A stretch of DNA of 23,692 nucleotides from Bacteroidaceae bacterium (GTDB lineage: Bacteria > Bacteroidota > Bacteroidia > Bacteroidales > Bacteroidaceae), in the NCBI GenBank assembly GCA_017466065.1, contig JAFTUV010000037.1, positions 1 to 23,692 on the forward strand, written 5' to 3'. The translations under genes and the position numbers were made by a program. The notes under the pieces were generated by a model. The model did not search any database and was not told where the DNA came from. It saw only the letters and a program-made list of their open reading frames with translations. Positions 16,231-23,527 of this stretch are shown in pieces (positions within the stretch are counted from its first letter, which is position 1; every line of letters begins with the position of its first letter).

Positions 16231-19014
16231 ATGGAGCAGAAATTCATAACCATACAAGGTGCGAGGGTAAACAACCTTAAAAATGTGAGTGTAGAGATAC
16301 CGCGCGGCCGTCTGGTTGTTATAACCGGCCTTTCGGGGTCGGGAAAATCCTCATTGGCCTTTGACACCCTGTATGCCGAAGGACAACGCCGCTACGTGGA
16401 GTCGCTCAGTTCATACGCCCGGCAGTTTCTGGGGCAGATGAACAAGCCCGAGTGTGATTTTATCAAAGGAATTCCCCCGGCAATAGCCATAGAGCAAAAG
16501 GTGAACAACCGCAACCCCCGCTCCACCGTGGGCACAAGCACCGAAATTTACGAATATCTTAAACTGCTCTTTGCCCGTGTGGGCAAGACCTACTCCCCCA
16601 TTAGCGGCAAGCTGGTGAAGAAGGAGAACCCCGAGGATATTGTAGAGAGAATGAAAAGCCGCCCCGACGGCACACGGTTCCTTCTGCTCGCCCCTATTCC
16701 CAAGCGTAAAGGTCGCACAATGGATGAGCAGCTGTCAATATATCTGCAACAAGGATTCACCCGCATCTATATAAATGGCGAGATTGTGCGCATCGAGGAG
16801 TATAAATACAAGAAGGGCGACACCCCCCTGTTGCTCATCGACCGATTGTCGGTGTCCCAATCGCACGAAACGATAAGTCGCTTGCTCGACTCGGCCGAAA
16901 CAGCCTTCTACGAGGGTGGCGGCACCTGCATACTGCAATTTATCGACGAAAAGGAACAACACACATTCAGCACAAAATTCGAGGCCGACGGCATTGAATT
17001 CGAAGAACCGAGCGAGCAGCTTTTCTCGTTCAACTCACCCATTGGCGCCTGCCCCACCTGCGAAGGCTTCGGGCGCATTGTGGGCATTGACGAGAACCTT
17101 GTGGTGCCCAACAAGGCATTAAGCATCTACGATGGTGCGGTATTCTGCTGGCGTGGAGAAAAAATGGGCGAGTGGCGAAAGGAGTTCTGCCGCCACGCCC
17201 CGAAGGACGATTTTCCCATTTTCGAGCCCTACTACAATCTCACACAGGAACAGAAGGACTATCTGTGGCACAAGGGCCCTTGGATTGAAGAGTATGGCGA
17301 GAGCATCAGCATCGACAACTTCTTCAAGATGGTGCAAGCCAACCAATACAAGATACAGTATCGTGTGATGCTCGCCCGTTACCGTGGCAAGCCCATCTGC
17401 CCCACCTGTCACGGCACCCGCCTCAAAAAAGAGGCCACATACGTTAAAGTGGGAGGCGCAAGCATCACCGAACTTATTGAAATGCCGGTGAACCACCTGA
17501 AAGAGTTTTTCGACAATCTTAAACTCGATGAGCACGACAGCGCAATAGCCGCACGCATTCTCACCGAAATAAAGAACCGCATAGACTGCCTTATGGATGT
17601 TGGGCTCGGTTATCTCACTCTCAACCGATTGAGCAACAGCCTTTCGGGCGGAGAGAGCCAACGCATAAACCTTGTAACCTCGCTCGGCAGCGCACTTGTA
17701 GGTTCACTATACATTCTCGACGAACCAAGCATAGGCCTGCACAGCCGCGACACGGAACGCCTCATAAGCGTGCTCTACCGCTTGCGCGACCTTGGCAACA
17801 CTGTGGTTGTGGTGGAACACGATGAGGAGATTATACGCGCCGCCGACTACATAATAGATGTAGGCCCGAAGGCCGGCTCCTACGGAGGCAACATTGTGTA
17901 CAAAGGCAATATGCACGACCTTGCACCGGGCAGCAACAGCTACACGGTCAAATATCTGTTGGGCGAAGAGATTATCGACACCCCCACGCACCGTCGCAAA
18001 TGGAACAACTGCATAACCGTGAAAGGAGCGCGTGAGAATAACCTCAAAGGAATAGACATAAACTTCCCGCTCAACGTACTCACGGTTGTGAGCGGCGTGA
18101 GCGGCTCGGGAAAATCGACACTTGTGCGCGACATTCTCTACCGCTCACTGAAACGCCATTTTGGAGAAGTTACCGACGCTCCGGGACAGTGTGAGGCGGT
18201 GGAAGGAGCACTCAAACAGATACGCGGCGTGGAGTTTGTCGACCAGAACCCCATAGGAAAATCGTCGCGCTCGAACCCCGCCACCTACCTCAAAGTATAT
18301 GACGACATACGCCACCTTTTTGCCCAGCAACCGCTTGCCAAGCAGTTAGGGTTCGGCGCAGGCTACTTCTCGTTCAACGCCGAAGGAGGACGATGCGAAG
18401 AGTGCAAGGGCGAAGGAATCATCACCGTATCAATGCAATTTATGGCCGACCTTCAATTAGTGTGCGAGGAGTGTCACGGCAAACGCTTCAAGAAAGAGGT
18501 GCTCGAAGTAAAATTCCACGACAAGAATATACACGACATTCTCGAAATGACCGTGGGCGATGCAATAAACTTCTTCCAAGAGCACGGCGAGAAACGCATA
18601 GCCGAAGGGCTGCAACCCTTGCAGGATGTAGGCCTTGCCTATATAAAGCTGGGGCAATCATCATCGACCCTGTCGGGAGGAGAAAACCAGCGTGTAAAGC
18701 TCGCCTACTATTTGAGCCGACAGAGCGACACCCCCACCCTCTTCATCTTCGACGAACCCACAACCGGCCTTCACTTCCACGACATAAAAAAACTGCTGAA
18801 ATCTTTTGAGCGACTCATTGCCCGCGGACACTCCATCGTTATAATCGAGCACAATATGGACATAATAAAATGTGCCGATTACCTCATCGACCTTGGCCCC
18901 GACGGAGGCGAGGAGGGAGGCACGCTTGTTGCCGCCGGCACCCCCGAAGAGGTTGCCGCCTGCGAAGCATCGTACACAGGGAAATTCTTGAAAGAGAAGC
19001 TACAAGATCTGTAA
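16231..19014 (+). CDS. uvrA: Excinuclease ABC subunit A
   Basis: DNA-damage sensor of nucleotide excision repair; a UvrA dimer loads UvrB on lesions. The 927-aa protein is full length and intact. ABC unit I has Walker [10 protein letters not shown] (33-41) and signature LSGGESQR (from 471); ABC unit II has Walker [10 protein letters not shown] (from about 622) and signature LSGGENQR (from 814). The UvrB-binding and insertion domains lie between 120 and 390. Zinc-site cysteines are present: C274/C277 with C390/C393, and C722/C725 with C745/C748. It is monocistronic; no terminator hairpin is evident in the 62 bases before the convergent accessory operon. The genome may carry another uvrA, but this copy is canonical in motifs. 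Confidence 0.97.
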   Translation: MEQKFITIQGARVNNLKNVSVEIPRGRLVVITGLSGSGKSSLAFDTLYAEGQRRYVESLSSYARQFLGQMNKPECDFIKGIPPAIAIEQKVNNRNPRSTVGTSTEIYEYLKLLFARVGKTYSPISGKLVKKENPEDIVERMKSRPDGTRFLLLAPIPKRKGRTMDEQLSIYLQQGFTRIYINGEIVRIEEYKYKKGDTPLLLIDRLSVSQSHETISRLLDSAETAFYEGGGTCILQFIDEKEQHTFSTKFEADGIEFEEPSEQLFSFNSPIGACPTCEGFGRIVGIDENLVVPNKALSIYDGAVFCWRGEKMGEWRKEFCRHAPKDDFPIFEPYYNLTQEQKDYLWHKGPWIEEYGESISIDNFFKMVQANQYKIQYRVMLARYRGKPICPTCHGTRLKKEATYVKVGGASITELIEMPVNHLKEFFDNLKLDEHDSAIAARILTEIKNRIDCLMDVGLGYLTLNRLSNSLSGGESQRINLVTSLGSALVGSLYILDEPSIGLHSRDTERLISVLYRLRDLGNTVVVVEHDEEIIRAADYIIDVGPKAGSYGGNIVYKGNMHDLAPGSNSYTVKYLLGEEIIDTPTHRRKWNNCITVKGARENNLKGIDINFPLNVLTVVSGVSGSGKSTLVRDILYRSLKRHFGEVTDAPGQCEAVEGALKQIRGVEFVDQNPIGKSSRSNPATYLKVYDDIRHLFAQQPLAKQLGFGAGYFSFNAEGGRCEECKGEGIITVSMQFMADLQLVCEECHGKRFKKEVLEVKFHDKNIHDILEMTVGDAINFFQEHGEKRIAEGLQPLQDVGLAYIKLGQSSSTLSGGENQRVKLAYYLSRQSDTPTLFIFDEPTTGLHFHDIKKLLKSFERLIARGHSIVIIEHNMDIIKCADYLIDLGPDGGEEGGTLVAAGTPEEVAACEASYTGKFLKEKLQDL

Positions 19015-19076
19015 CATCTCTTAACTACACTAACCATTAAAACACTGCGTTTGAATCAATCAATCCTAAATTACTA

Positions 19077-19745
19077 CTATTTTATTTCCGATTGAGGTTT
19101 TGAAATCTTTGGAATAATCTGAATAACAAACCTTTTATTGTTTTCTTCAACTTTTTCATCTCTATTGTTTCCATTAAAACCACTTCCTGCAATAATAACT
19201 TCGGTATTATAATTTCGAAGGTTTATGCCTTTTGAAAGCCATCTTCGATAAAGTGATAATGCTCGATGGTAGCTTAGTTCATACATTCTTTTATTATCTG
19301 CATTATAGCTATGGTTTTGAAGTAGCTGCCAAGGAATGGCAGCATAACCTTCAATAACTAATTGGAAATTCAAATCTGGATTCTTATCATATAGTGTTTT
19401 TACGACTTTTAAAAGAGATTGCCCAACAAAATCTACTGTTTGAAGATATTCTTGCTTAATAGTAGTTGCTTCTTCCCAATTTGAACCTGTAAACGGGTTG
19501 AAAATTTCAATACCAATAAAATCCTTTGCAACAAACATCTTCTGTTCCTCGACATATTGTAACGCAGACGATTTGCTTAGTTCTACAAACATAGTGTCAA
19601 GTTGTAGAATACGCTTTAATTGTTCATACGAAGCTTTCGCATCATTTATTTTTGCGATACAAACAATGAACAACACTAGCATAATGAAAAATAGGCTCGT
19701 CATCAAATCTGAATAACTAAGCCAGAATGAATCATTTTTAGCCAT
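19077..19745 (-). CDS. ZorB/MotB-like stator protein with OmpA-like domain
   Basis: A 222-aa inner-membrane protein with a MotB-type layout: a short cytoplasmic N-terminus, a WLSYSDLMTSLFFIMLVLF membrane helix (about 8-30) with a conserved-position Asp13 where MotB and ZorB carry the proton-binding aspartate, a linker, and an OmpA-like periplasmic domain (about 75-212). The OmpA-type peptidoglycan-binding pattern is recognisable in YELSYHRALSLYRRWLSKGI and NKRFVIQI. Such proteins anchor an ion-driven motor to the cell wall. It is the last gene of the four-gene operon, 2 bases after the ZorA-like gene, the same adjacency as zorA-zorB in Zorya. No flagellar genes are nearby. Its AT-rich composition differs from uvrA beside it. 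Confidence 0.85.
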   Translation of the reverse strand: MAKNDSFWLSYSDLMTSLFFIMLVLFIVCIAKINDAKASYEQLKRILQLDTMFVELSKSSALQYVEEQKMFVAKDFIGIEIFNPFTGSNWEEATTIKQEYLQTVDFVGQSLLKVVKTLYDKNPDLNFQLVIEGYAAIPWQLLQNHSYNADNKRMYELSYHRALSLYRRWLSKGINLRNYNTEVIIAGSGFNGNNRDEKVEENNKRFVIQIIPKISKPQSEIK

Positions 19746-19747
19746 AA

Positions 19748-21253
19748 TTATTTTTCATTTATATTTTTAATGGCTTTTGTCATAGCATCTACAGCTCGCA
19801 GTGTTGCTTTGTGTAACTCAATGGACTCTTGCTGAGCATCTTTATAATCTTTACGTAAATTCAAAATTTCACCCTTCAAGTCCTTGTAGCAATCAGCTTG
19901 CACTTGTGTATATTGTACCATCGTAGCAAGCACTTCTTTCATCTTTTCGAAAGTGTCAAAGAATTCCTTGTTGTTCGCTACAAAGTTTTGTATATGCTCT
20001 GTGGATGCAGTAAGTTGTGTAGACAGGCTTTCTGAAACTTGTTTCCCTTCTGAAATAAACATGTCGAACTCTTTGCGCCAAACATCCCTCGCTTCCGAGC
20101 CTATGGGGAAATGTGTTGTAATGGCCTCTTGAAATTCTCGTTGCAATTCACTCGTCTTGTTCTGATTACTAACTACGAGTGACAGACCAGCCGAAAACTC
20201 GTCAAACTTGTTGAGCAATGTTTGTATCTGGTTGACCATACCCGACACATTGGCAATCGTGGAATTGAGTTGCTGCTGATACGTTTGGAATACAGAAAGG
20301 GAATCGGACGAATCTTTCAGTTGCATGAATGTTTCCGCAATCTTGTTAGCCGTGCGGGTTAAACTCAGTTTGTTTATTTCTTCCAGCACCAAGTGTTGCT
20401 TCTCCAGATTATCATTGAGCAATTCGGCAGAATCAGCATAGGCGTCAAGATTGCGTCCAAACTTGTCAACGAAATGCCCTAAGACTCCACGCAATGAGTT
20501 AAGGCTTGAAGCCATACTATTTGATAATAGAGGCATTAATTCACGACGAAGGAAGTCCATATATTCCTCTTTGCCATCATTAGCAGCAGATACGGCTTTT
20601 TTGTACGTGACTGCACTATTGAATACGGTTAGTCCTAATCCGAGGAAACTGGCACTCATGGCAATAACTACACCATAAAGCAGATGTTGAAGTCCTGTCA
20701 GTTCGCCACCAACTCCAAACATCTTCTGAAAGTCTATACCCCACAATCCTGTAATAATGCCAATGAATGTTCCTGCCAAACCCAAATAAAGAGGCACATT
20801 AAGGCTATTGTGTATTTCGTCTTCCAACGCATTCTTTTGGTTGTCGCAAATGTCCTCGAGTATGCCCAAGTCAGCACTCGTTCCTGTATTCTTGCACAGA
20901 TATTCATTAGTTCTGTTTACAATTACGCCGAACCTTCCGCCAGCTTTTCTATTGCCTGACATTGCAATCAATGAAAGGTCAATATAGTCTATCCTTTCAT
21001 CTTCTCCATCCTCAGACTTTACATGACGACTGGGAATGTTGGAAAGGAACTTCTGTAAGGAACTTTTAGACCTTAACACACTTGGAGTCAAAGACGTTTC
21101 TTTCAAGAACAAGTCCTTCACTTCATCAAACAGGGTTCCTAATTCGGAGATTTTCAACCTTGTCTTGACAAAGCTTGTAATCTGCAAAACAACGACAATT
21201 GCGACAACTACTAATGCCACAATCAGACCCATGTACTCATTTATATTTTCCAT
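19748..21253 (-). CDS. ZorA/TolQ/MotA-like proton-channel protein with long helical tail
   Basis: A 501-aa membrane protein with three predicted transmembrane helices: about 8-27, 153-173 (VPLYLGLAGTFIGIITGLWGI) and 190-212 (LLYGVVIAMSASFLGLGLTVF). Helix 2 has the G-L-x-G-T-x-x-G motif and helix 3 the small-residue-rich pattern of MotA/TolQ/ExbB channels. Topology would be one helix, a cytoplasmic domain (28-150), a hairpin of two helices, then a cytoplasmic tail of nearly 290 residues (about 213-501) predicted to be helical or coiled coil. A long intracellular tail is a known feature of ZorA, the Zorya phage sensor/motor. It lies between the NADAR-like and ZorB-like genes. It could alternatively be called an ExbB-type protein, but the MotB/OmpA partner favours ZorA. 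Confidence 0.83.
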   Translation of the reverse strand: MENINEYMGLIVALVVVAIVVVLQITSFVKTRLKISELGTLFDEVKDLFLKETSLTPSVLRSKSSLQKFLSNIPSRHVKSEDGEDERIDYIDLSLIAMSGNRKAGGRFGVIVNRTNEYLCKNTGTSADLGILEDICDNQKNALEDEIHNSLNVPLYLGLAGTFIGIITGLWGIDFQKMFGVGGELTGLQHLLYGVVIAMSASFLGLGLTVFNSAVTYKKAVSAANDGKEEYMDFLRRELMPLLSNSMASSLNSLRGVLGHFVDKFGRNLDAYADSAELLNDNLEKQHLVLEEINKLSLTRTANKIAETFMQLKDSSDSLSVFQTYQQQLNSTIANVSGMVNQIQTLLNKFDEFSAGLSLVVSNQNKTSELQREFQEAITTHFPIGSEARDVWRKEFDMFISEGKQVSESLSTQLTASTEHIQNFVANNKEFFDTFEKMKEVLATMVQYTQVQADCYKDLKGEILNLRKDYKDAQQESIELHKATLRAVDAMTKAIKNINEK

Positions 21254-21265
21254 ATCTATATGATT

Positions 21266-21964
21266 TTATTCGTTATTGTCGAAAAGGCTTACTGATTCTA
21301 TGGTTTTCTGCTTCTTGGCCTTCTTCTTTATTTCTTTTCTCTGCTCCTTGTCTCGTAATTTCTTTTGCTCCAATTCATCTTTCGTCATTGGCTGATAGCC
21401 CTCTAAGCCCTTAGGATAATTCCCTTCGATATAGAGTTTTACAAGCCCTGCATGTGATAACGGCTTTGAAGCATCTCGGAAATCGATGTTGGTGTTATAA
21501 TCTAATAGAATTATATCTTGTATCTTGCTTTGCTCTTTTATACGTTCTACTACATGATGCACTTCTGGGACATTATCGAGTACCCACTTGTACGTTGGTA
21601 AATAAATGAGCATTCGAGCCTCAAAGTAGCCTAACAATTCTTTCCCGTATGCTCCTTTTCGATGTCCCTTTGGCATACCATACTTGCGAACTGTTCGTTT
21701 CAAGTCTCTCATCGTGTCATTTCTGAATGTGGCAAAATCTACATCTGCACCATCAAAGACCTTCAGCCCTTGCCATACGGCCTCTACACATGTAGCCGTC
21801 AGTCCTTCCGTAAAGGGTATGGGAATGTTCATGTGCGGATAGAAAGGACTCAATATCTGCGCATATCTCATATTGGAGGTTGAAGTAATATCCAGTATTG
21901 CTGCATTGGGGAAATCCTCTTTGACTTTCTCCAGCTTTCGCTTTTTATTTACGACGTATATCAT
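21266..21964 (-). CDS. NADAR-like (DUF6939-type) putative ADP-ribose hydrolase
   Basis: A 232-aa soluble protein. I read it as related to the NADAR/YbiA fold. It has SPFYPH (39-44) where NADAR proteins have the SNF-x-P/H segment, then VEAVWQGLKVF (60-70), with E61-x3-Q65-x2-K68 matching the E-H-x-x-Q-x-x-K helix of YbiA. Downstream are a KRTVRKYGMPKGHRKG stretch, IYLPTYKWVLDN, and LLDYNTNID at the position where YbiA has its acidic N-D segment. The whole resembles the family I recall as DUF6939. Known NADAR proteins remove ADP-ribose from guanine in DNA and pair with DarT-type enzymes, and here the gene directly follows a DarT-domain gene with a 3-base gap. The C-terminal 40 residues are a Lys/Glu-rich tail. 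Activity is inferred, not shown. Confidence 0.7.
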   Translation of the reverse strand: MIYVVNKKRKLEKVKEDFPNAAILDITSTSNMRYAQILSPFYPHMNIPIPFTEGLTATCVEAVWQGLKVFDGADVDFATFRNDTMRDLKRTVRKYGMPKGHRKGAYGKELLGYFEARMLIYLPTYKWVLDNVPEVHHVVERIKEQSKIQDIILLDYNTNIDFRDASKPLSHAGLVKLYIEGNYPKGLEGYQPMTKDELEQKKLRDKEQRKEIKKKAKKQKTIESVSLFDNNE

Positions 21965-21967
21965 AAT

Positions 21968-23233
21968 TCAAAATTTATCTAGATTTATTATATACTTTTT
22001 GGAAAGGAATGTTTTAATCATAATCTCTGCTTGGAAGTAGGAACGCTCTTCATCGTCCAAGTCAAAATGTTTGGATGCTTTAACCGAACGAAAATGTATT
22101 TGTTTCAAATCGTCAATTGTACTACCAATGTTTACAGGTTCGCGCTTTATTGTTGCATTCTTATTGGAATACAATGCACTTGCAATACAAGCAGCTCTTA
22201 TGTCAATTATAAGATTTACAGGGTCGGTTATTCTACCATCATTTTTCGCTATATATTTCATTGGGTGTTCCCCCGTGAAACTGATTCTTACATAGTCTTG
22301 TAGATTTCTGTTTACATCTAATTGACGACTTAGTTGACCTCCTCCGGGTTTTGGTATTCTTATTCCATGCTTCTCACAATAAGCCCAAGATAAGAGCCCA
22401 CCATATCTTTTGATTAGTGGAATGTTGCTTCTGTCAGTAAAATGATACAAATATCTTATACCATTCTCATTCAAAACATCAATTATTGCCTGCCAGTCAT
22501 CCTTTAACTCAGAAGAAAGCGTCTCCAATCGCTGACGTTCTTGCCGTTCTGCATCTTCTTTTCGTCTTGCTTCATCGGCAAGTCGTTTTGCTTCTGCTTC
22601 CCGTCTTTCCCTCTCTTCTCGCTCCTTTTTCTCCCTCTCCTTCTTTGCCCTTGCTTCCGCTTCTTTTTGCTTTTGGGCTTCATTCTCTCTGCGCCGTCTT
22701 TCTTCTGCGAGTCTTACAAGTTCCTCTTGTTTAAGTTCAGTAAGAAGTTTATCTAAACAGATTTGAAGATGCAGAAGTCTTTGTCGAATAGAAGAATCTT
22801 TTACTTTGACTATTTTCTCAAGAGCAGTACTTAATTTACGTTTTGCATCTTCAGCATTTCGTTTCTTTATTAATGATTCGACATCTATGAGTAAGACTTT
22901 TACACTATCTTCCAGAACTTTCAAGTCATGAGCTTCTTTCTTTAATCGTTCTTCTTTCAGTTCTTTCAGAGTCGAAACTTTACTAAATTTATATGCCTGA
23001 AAGATATTATTCGAAACTTTTTCGATATGTTTAGGAATAAAAATCTTATACCAACTTATAGAAGATAATTTTATTTTTTCTTTTCCTTCCTGAGCGATTC
23101 TCTTTCGATTTTCTAATTCCCGTAAGGAGTGTTCTTTGTCTAACGATTTTGGCAATGTAATTTTATCACCGTCATTTTCATTCGACGGTGTTGTTACTAT
23201 ACCTAATATCCGTTTTATCCAATTTAGAACCAT
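21968..23233 (-). CDS. Coiled-coil protein with C-terminal DarT (DUF4433) ADP-ribosyltransferase domain
   Basis: A 421-aa protein. Residues about 1-255 are charged and helical, with an extreme Glu/Arg/Lys/Ala coiled coil (about 175-250, for example RLAEERRRRENEAQKQKEAE). Residues about 259-421 are a DarT/DUF4433 domain: YLYHFTDRSNIPLIKRYGGL with the NAD-binding H264-F-T, then QDYVRISFTGEHPM, DPVNLIIDI, and FQAEIMIKTF with the candidate catalytic E403. DarT enzymes attach ADP-ribose from NAD to bases in DNA. Classical DarT is little more than this domain, so the long N-terminal coiled coil is unusual. The start is the ATG at 23231-23233; a TTG 25 codons upstream falls inside the leader hairpin. 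First gene of the operon; no DarG-type macrodomain is present. Confidence 0.85.
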   Translation of the reverse strand: MVLNWIKRILGIVTTPSNENDGDKITLPKSLDKEHSLRELENRKRIAQEGKEKIKLSSISWYKIFIPKHIEKVSNNIFQAYKFSKVSTLKELKEERLKKEAHDLKVLEDSVKVLLIDVESLIKKRNAEDAKRKLSTALEKIVKVKDSSIRQRLLHLQICLDKLLTELKQEELVRLAEERRRRENEAQKQKEAEARAKKEREKKEREERERREAEAKRLADEARRKEDAERQERQRLETLSSELKDDWQAIIDVLNENGIRYLYHFTDRSNIPLIKRYGGLLSWAYCEKHGIRIPKPGGGQLSRQLDVNRNLQDYVRISFTGEHPMKYIAKNDGRITDPVNLIIDIRAACIASALYSNKNATIKREPVNIGSTIDDLKQIHFRSVKASKHFDLDDEERSYFQAEIMIKTFLSKKYIINLDKF

Positions 23234-23282
23234 TTTCTGTTTATATTGTCCGTAAAAAGTGAGGCGCAGACATTCGCCATAC

Positions 23283-23392
23283 GCTTCACGGTTCACCACA
23301 AACCACAACTATATATGGGAAGCCTGCGCCCATATCGGGTGCAGCTCCTATAATAGTTGTTGCTCCTTTTGTTCAAGTGGTGATTGTGAAGC
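23283..23392 (-). promoter_or_regulatory. Structured leader: 110-nt long-range hairpin before the DarT operon
   Basis: Nested complementary arms span this leader. Outer stem: GCTTCACGGTTCACCAC (23283-23299) against GTGGTGATTGTGAAGC (23377-23392). Middle stem: CAACTATATATGGGAAGC (23306-23323) against GCTCCTATAATAGTTG (23344-23359), with small bulges. Apex: TGCGCCC (23325-23331) against GGGTGCA (23337-23343), with one G-T pair and a five-base loop. It sits between the operon promoter and the DarT ATG, so it would be transcribed as a folded 5' untranslated region. I see no match to a known riboswitch, nor the GTTRRRY core expected of an integron attC site. Confidence 0.7.
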
Positions 23393-23420
23393 TATAGAGC
23401 AAATATGTCTTGTGTCTCAT
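23373..23420 (-). CDS. Possible 15-codon leader ORF
   Basis: The first ATG after the predicted transcription start opens a short frame, MRHKTYLLYSFTITT, ending in TGA. Its last codons are exactly the 5' arm of the outer leader stem (23392-23377), so a translating ribosome would open that stem. This is the geometry of an attenuator leader peptide. Translation is unproven, and the ATG would lie only a few bases from the transcript end. The same frame continues open after the TGA, giving GAAPDMGAGFPYIVV, until a second TGA. Confidence 0.3.
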   Translation of the reverse strand: MRHKTYLLYSFTITT

Positions 23421-23431
23421 TGACTATACTG

Positions 23432-23461
23432 CAAAAGTACTTAAAATTATTGATAACGCAA
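23432..23461 (-). promoter_or_regulatory. Promoter of the DarT/NADAR/ZorAB-like operon
   Basis: Minus-strand TACTTTTG (23439 to 23432) is a perfect TAnnTTTG -7 box, with a -33 TTG (23461 to 23459) 19 bases upstream. Predicted start near 23425, leaving about 190 nt of leader before the DarT ATG. Confidence 0.68.
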
Positions 23462-23501
23462 GAATGAATTTATTTTAATAGTGCATATTCATTATTATTT
23501 G

Positions 23502-23509
23502 TACCTTTG
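23502..23509 (+). promoter_or_regulatory. -7 element of the DUF1016 gene
   Basis: TACCTTTG fits TAnnTTTG and lies 18 bases before the ATG at 23528, divergent from the DarT operon promoter. A -33 box is not clear. Confidence 0.5.
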
Positions 23510-23527
23510 TTGGCAAATAATAAGCAT

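Noticed and set aside
19077..21253. Flagellar stator or TonB energising pair
   Set aside because: No flagellar genes are present; ExbD/TolR lack an OmpA-like domain of this kind; and the genes sit in an operon with a toxin-type enzyme.
21266..21964. DarG-type macrodomain antitoxin
   Set aside because: The protein lacks the macrodomain glycine loops and the N-terminal GD-x-x-x motif; its pattern fits NADAR better.
23234..23308. Longer DarT-domain protein starting at TTG 23306-23308
   Set aside because: The extra 25 codons lie inside the leader hairpin, the start is TTG, and an ATG with normal spacing exists at 23231-23233.
23283..23392. Integron attC recombination site
   Set aside because: The size and imperfect arms fit, but I find no RYYYAAC/GTTRRRY core pair at the ends on either strand, and no integrase or cassette array is visible.
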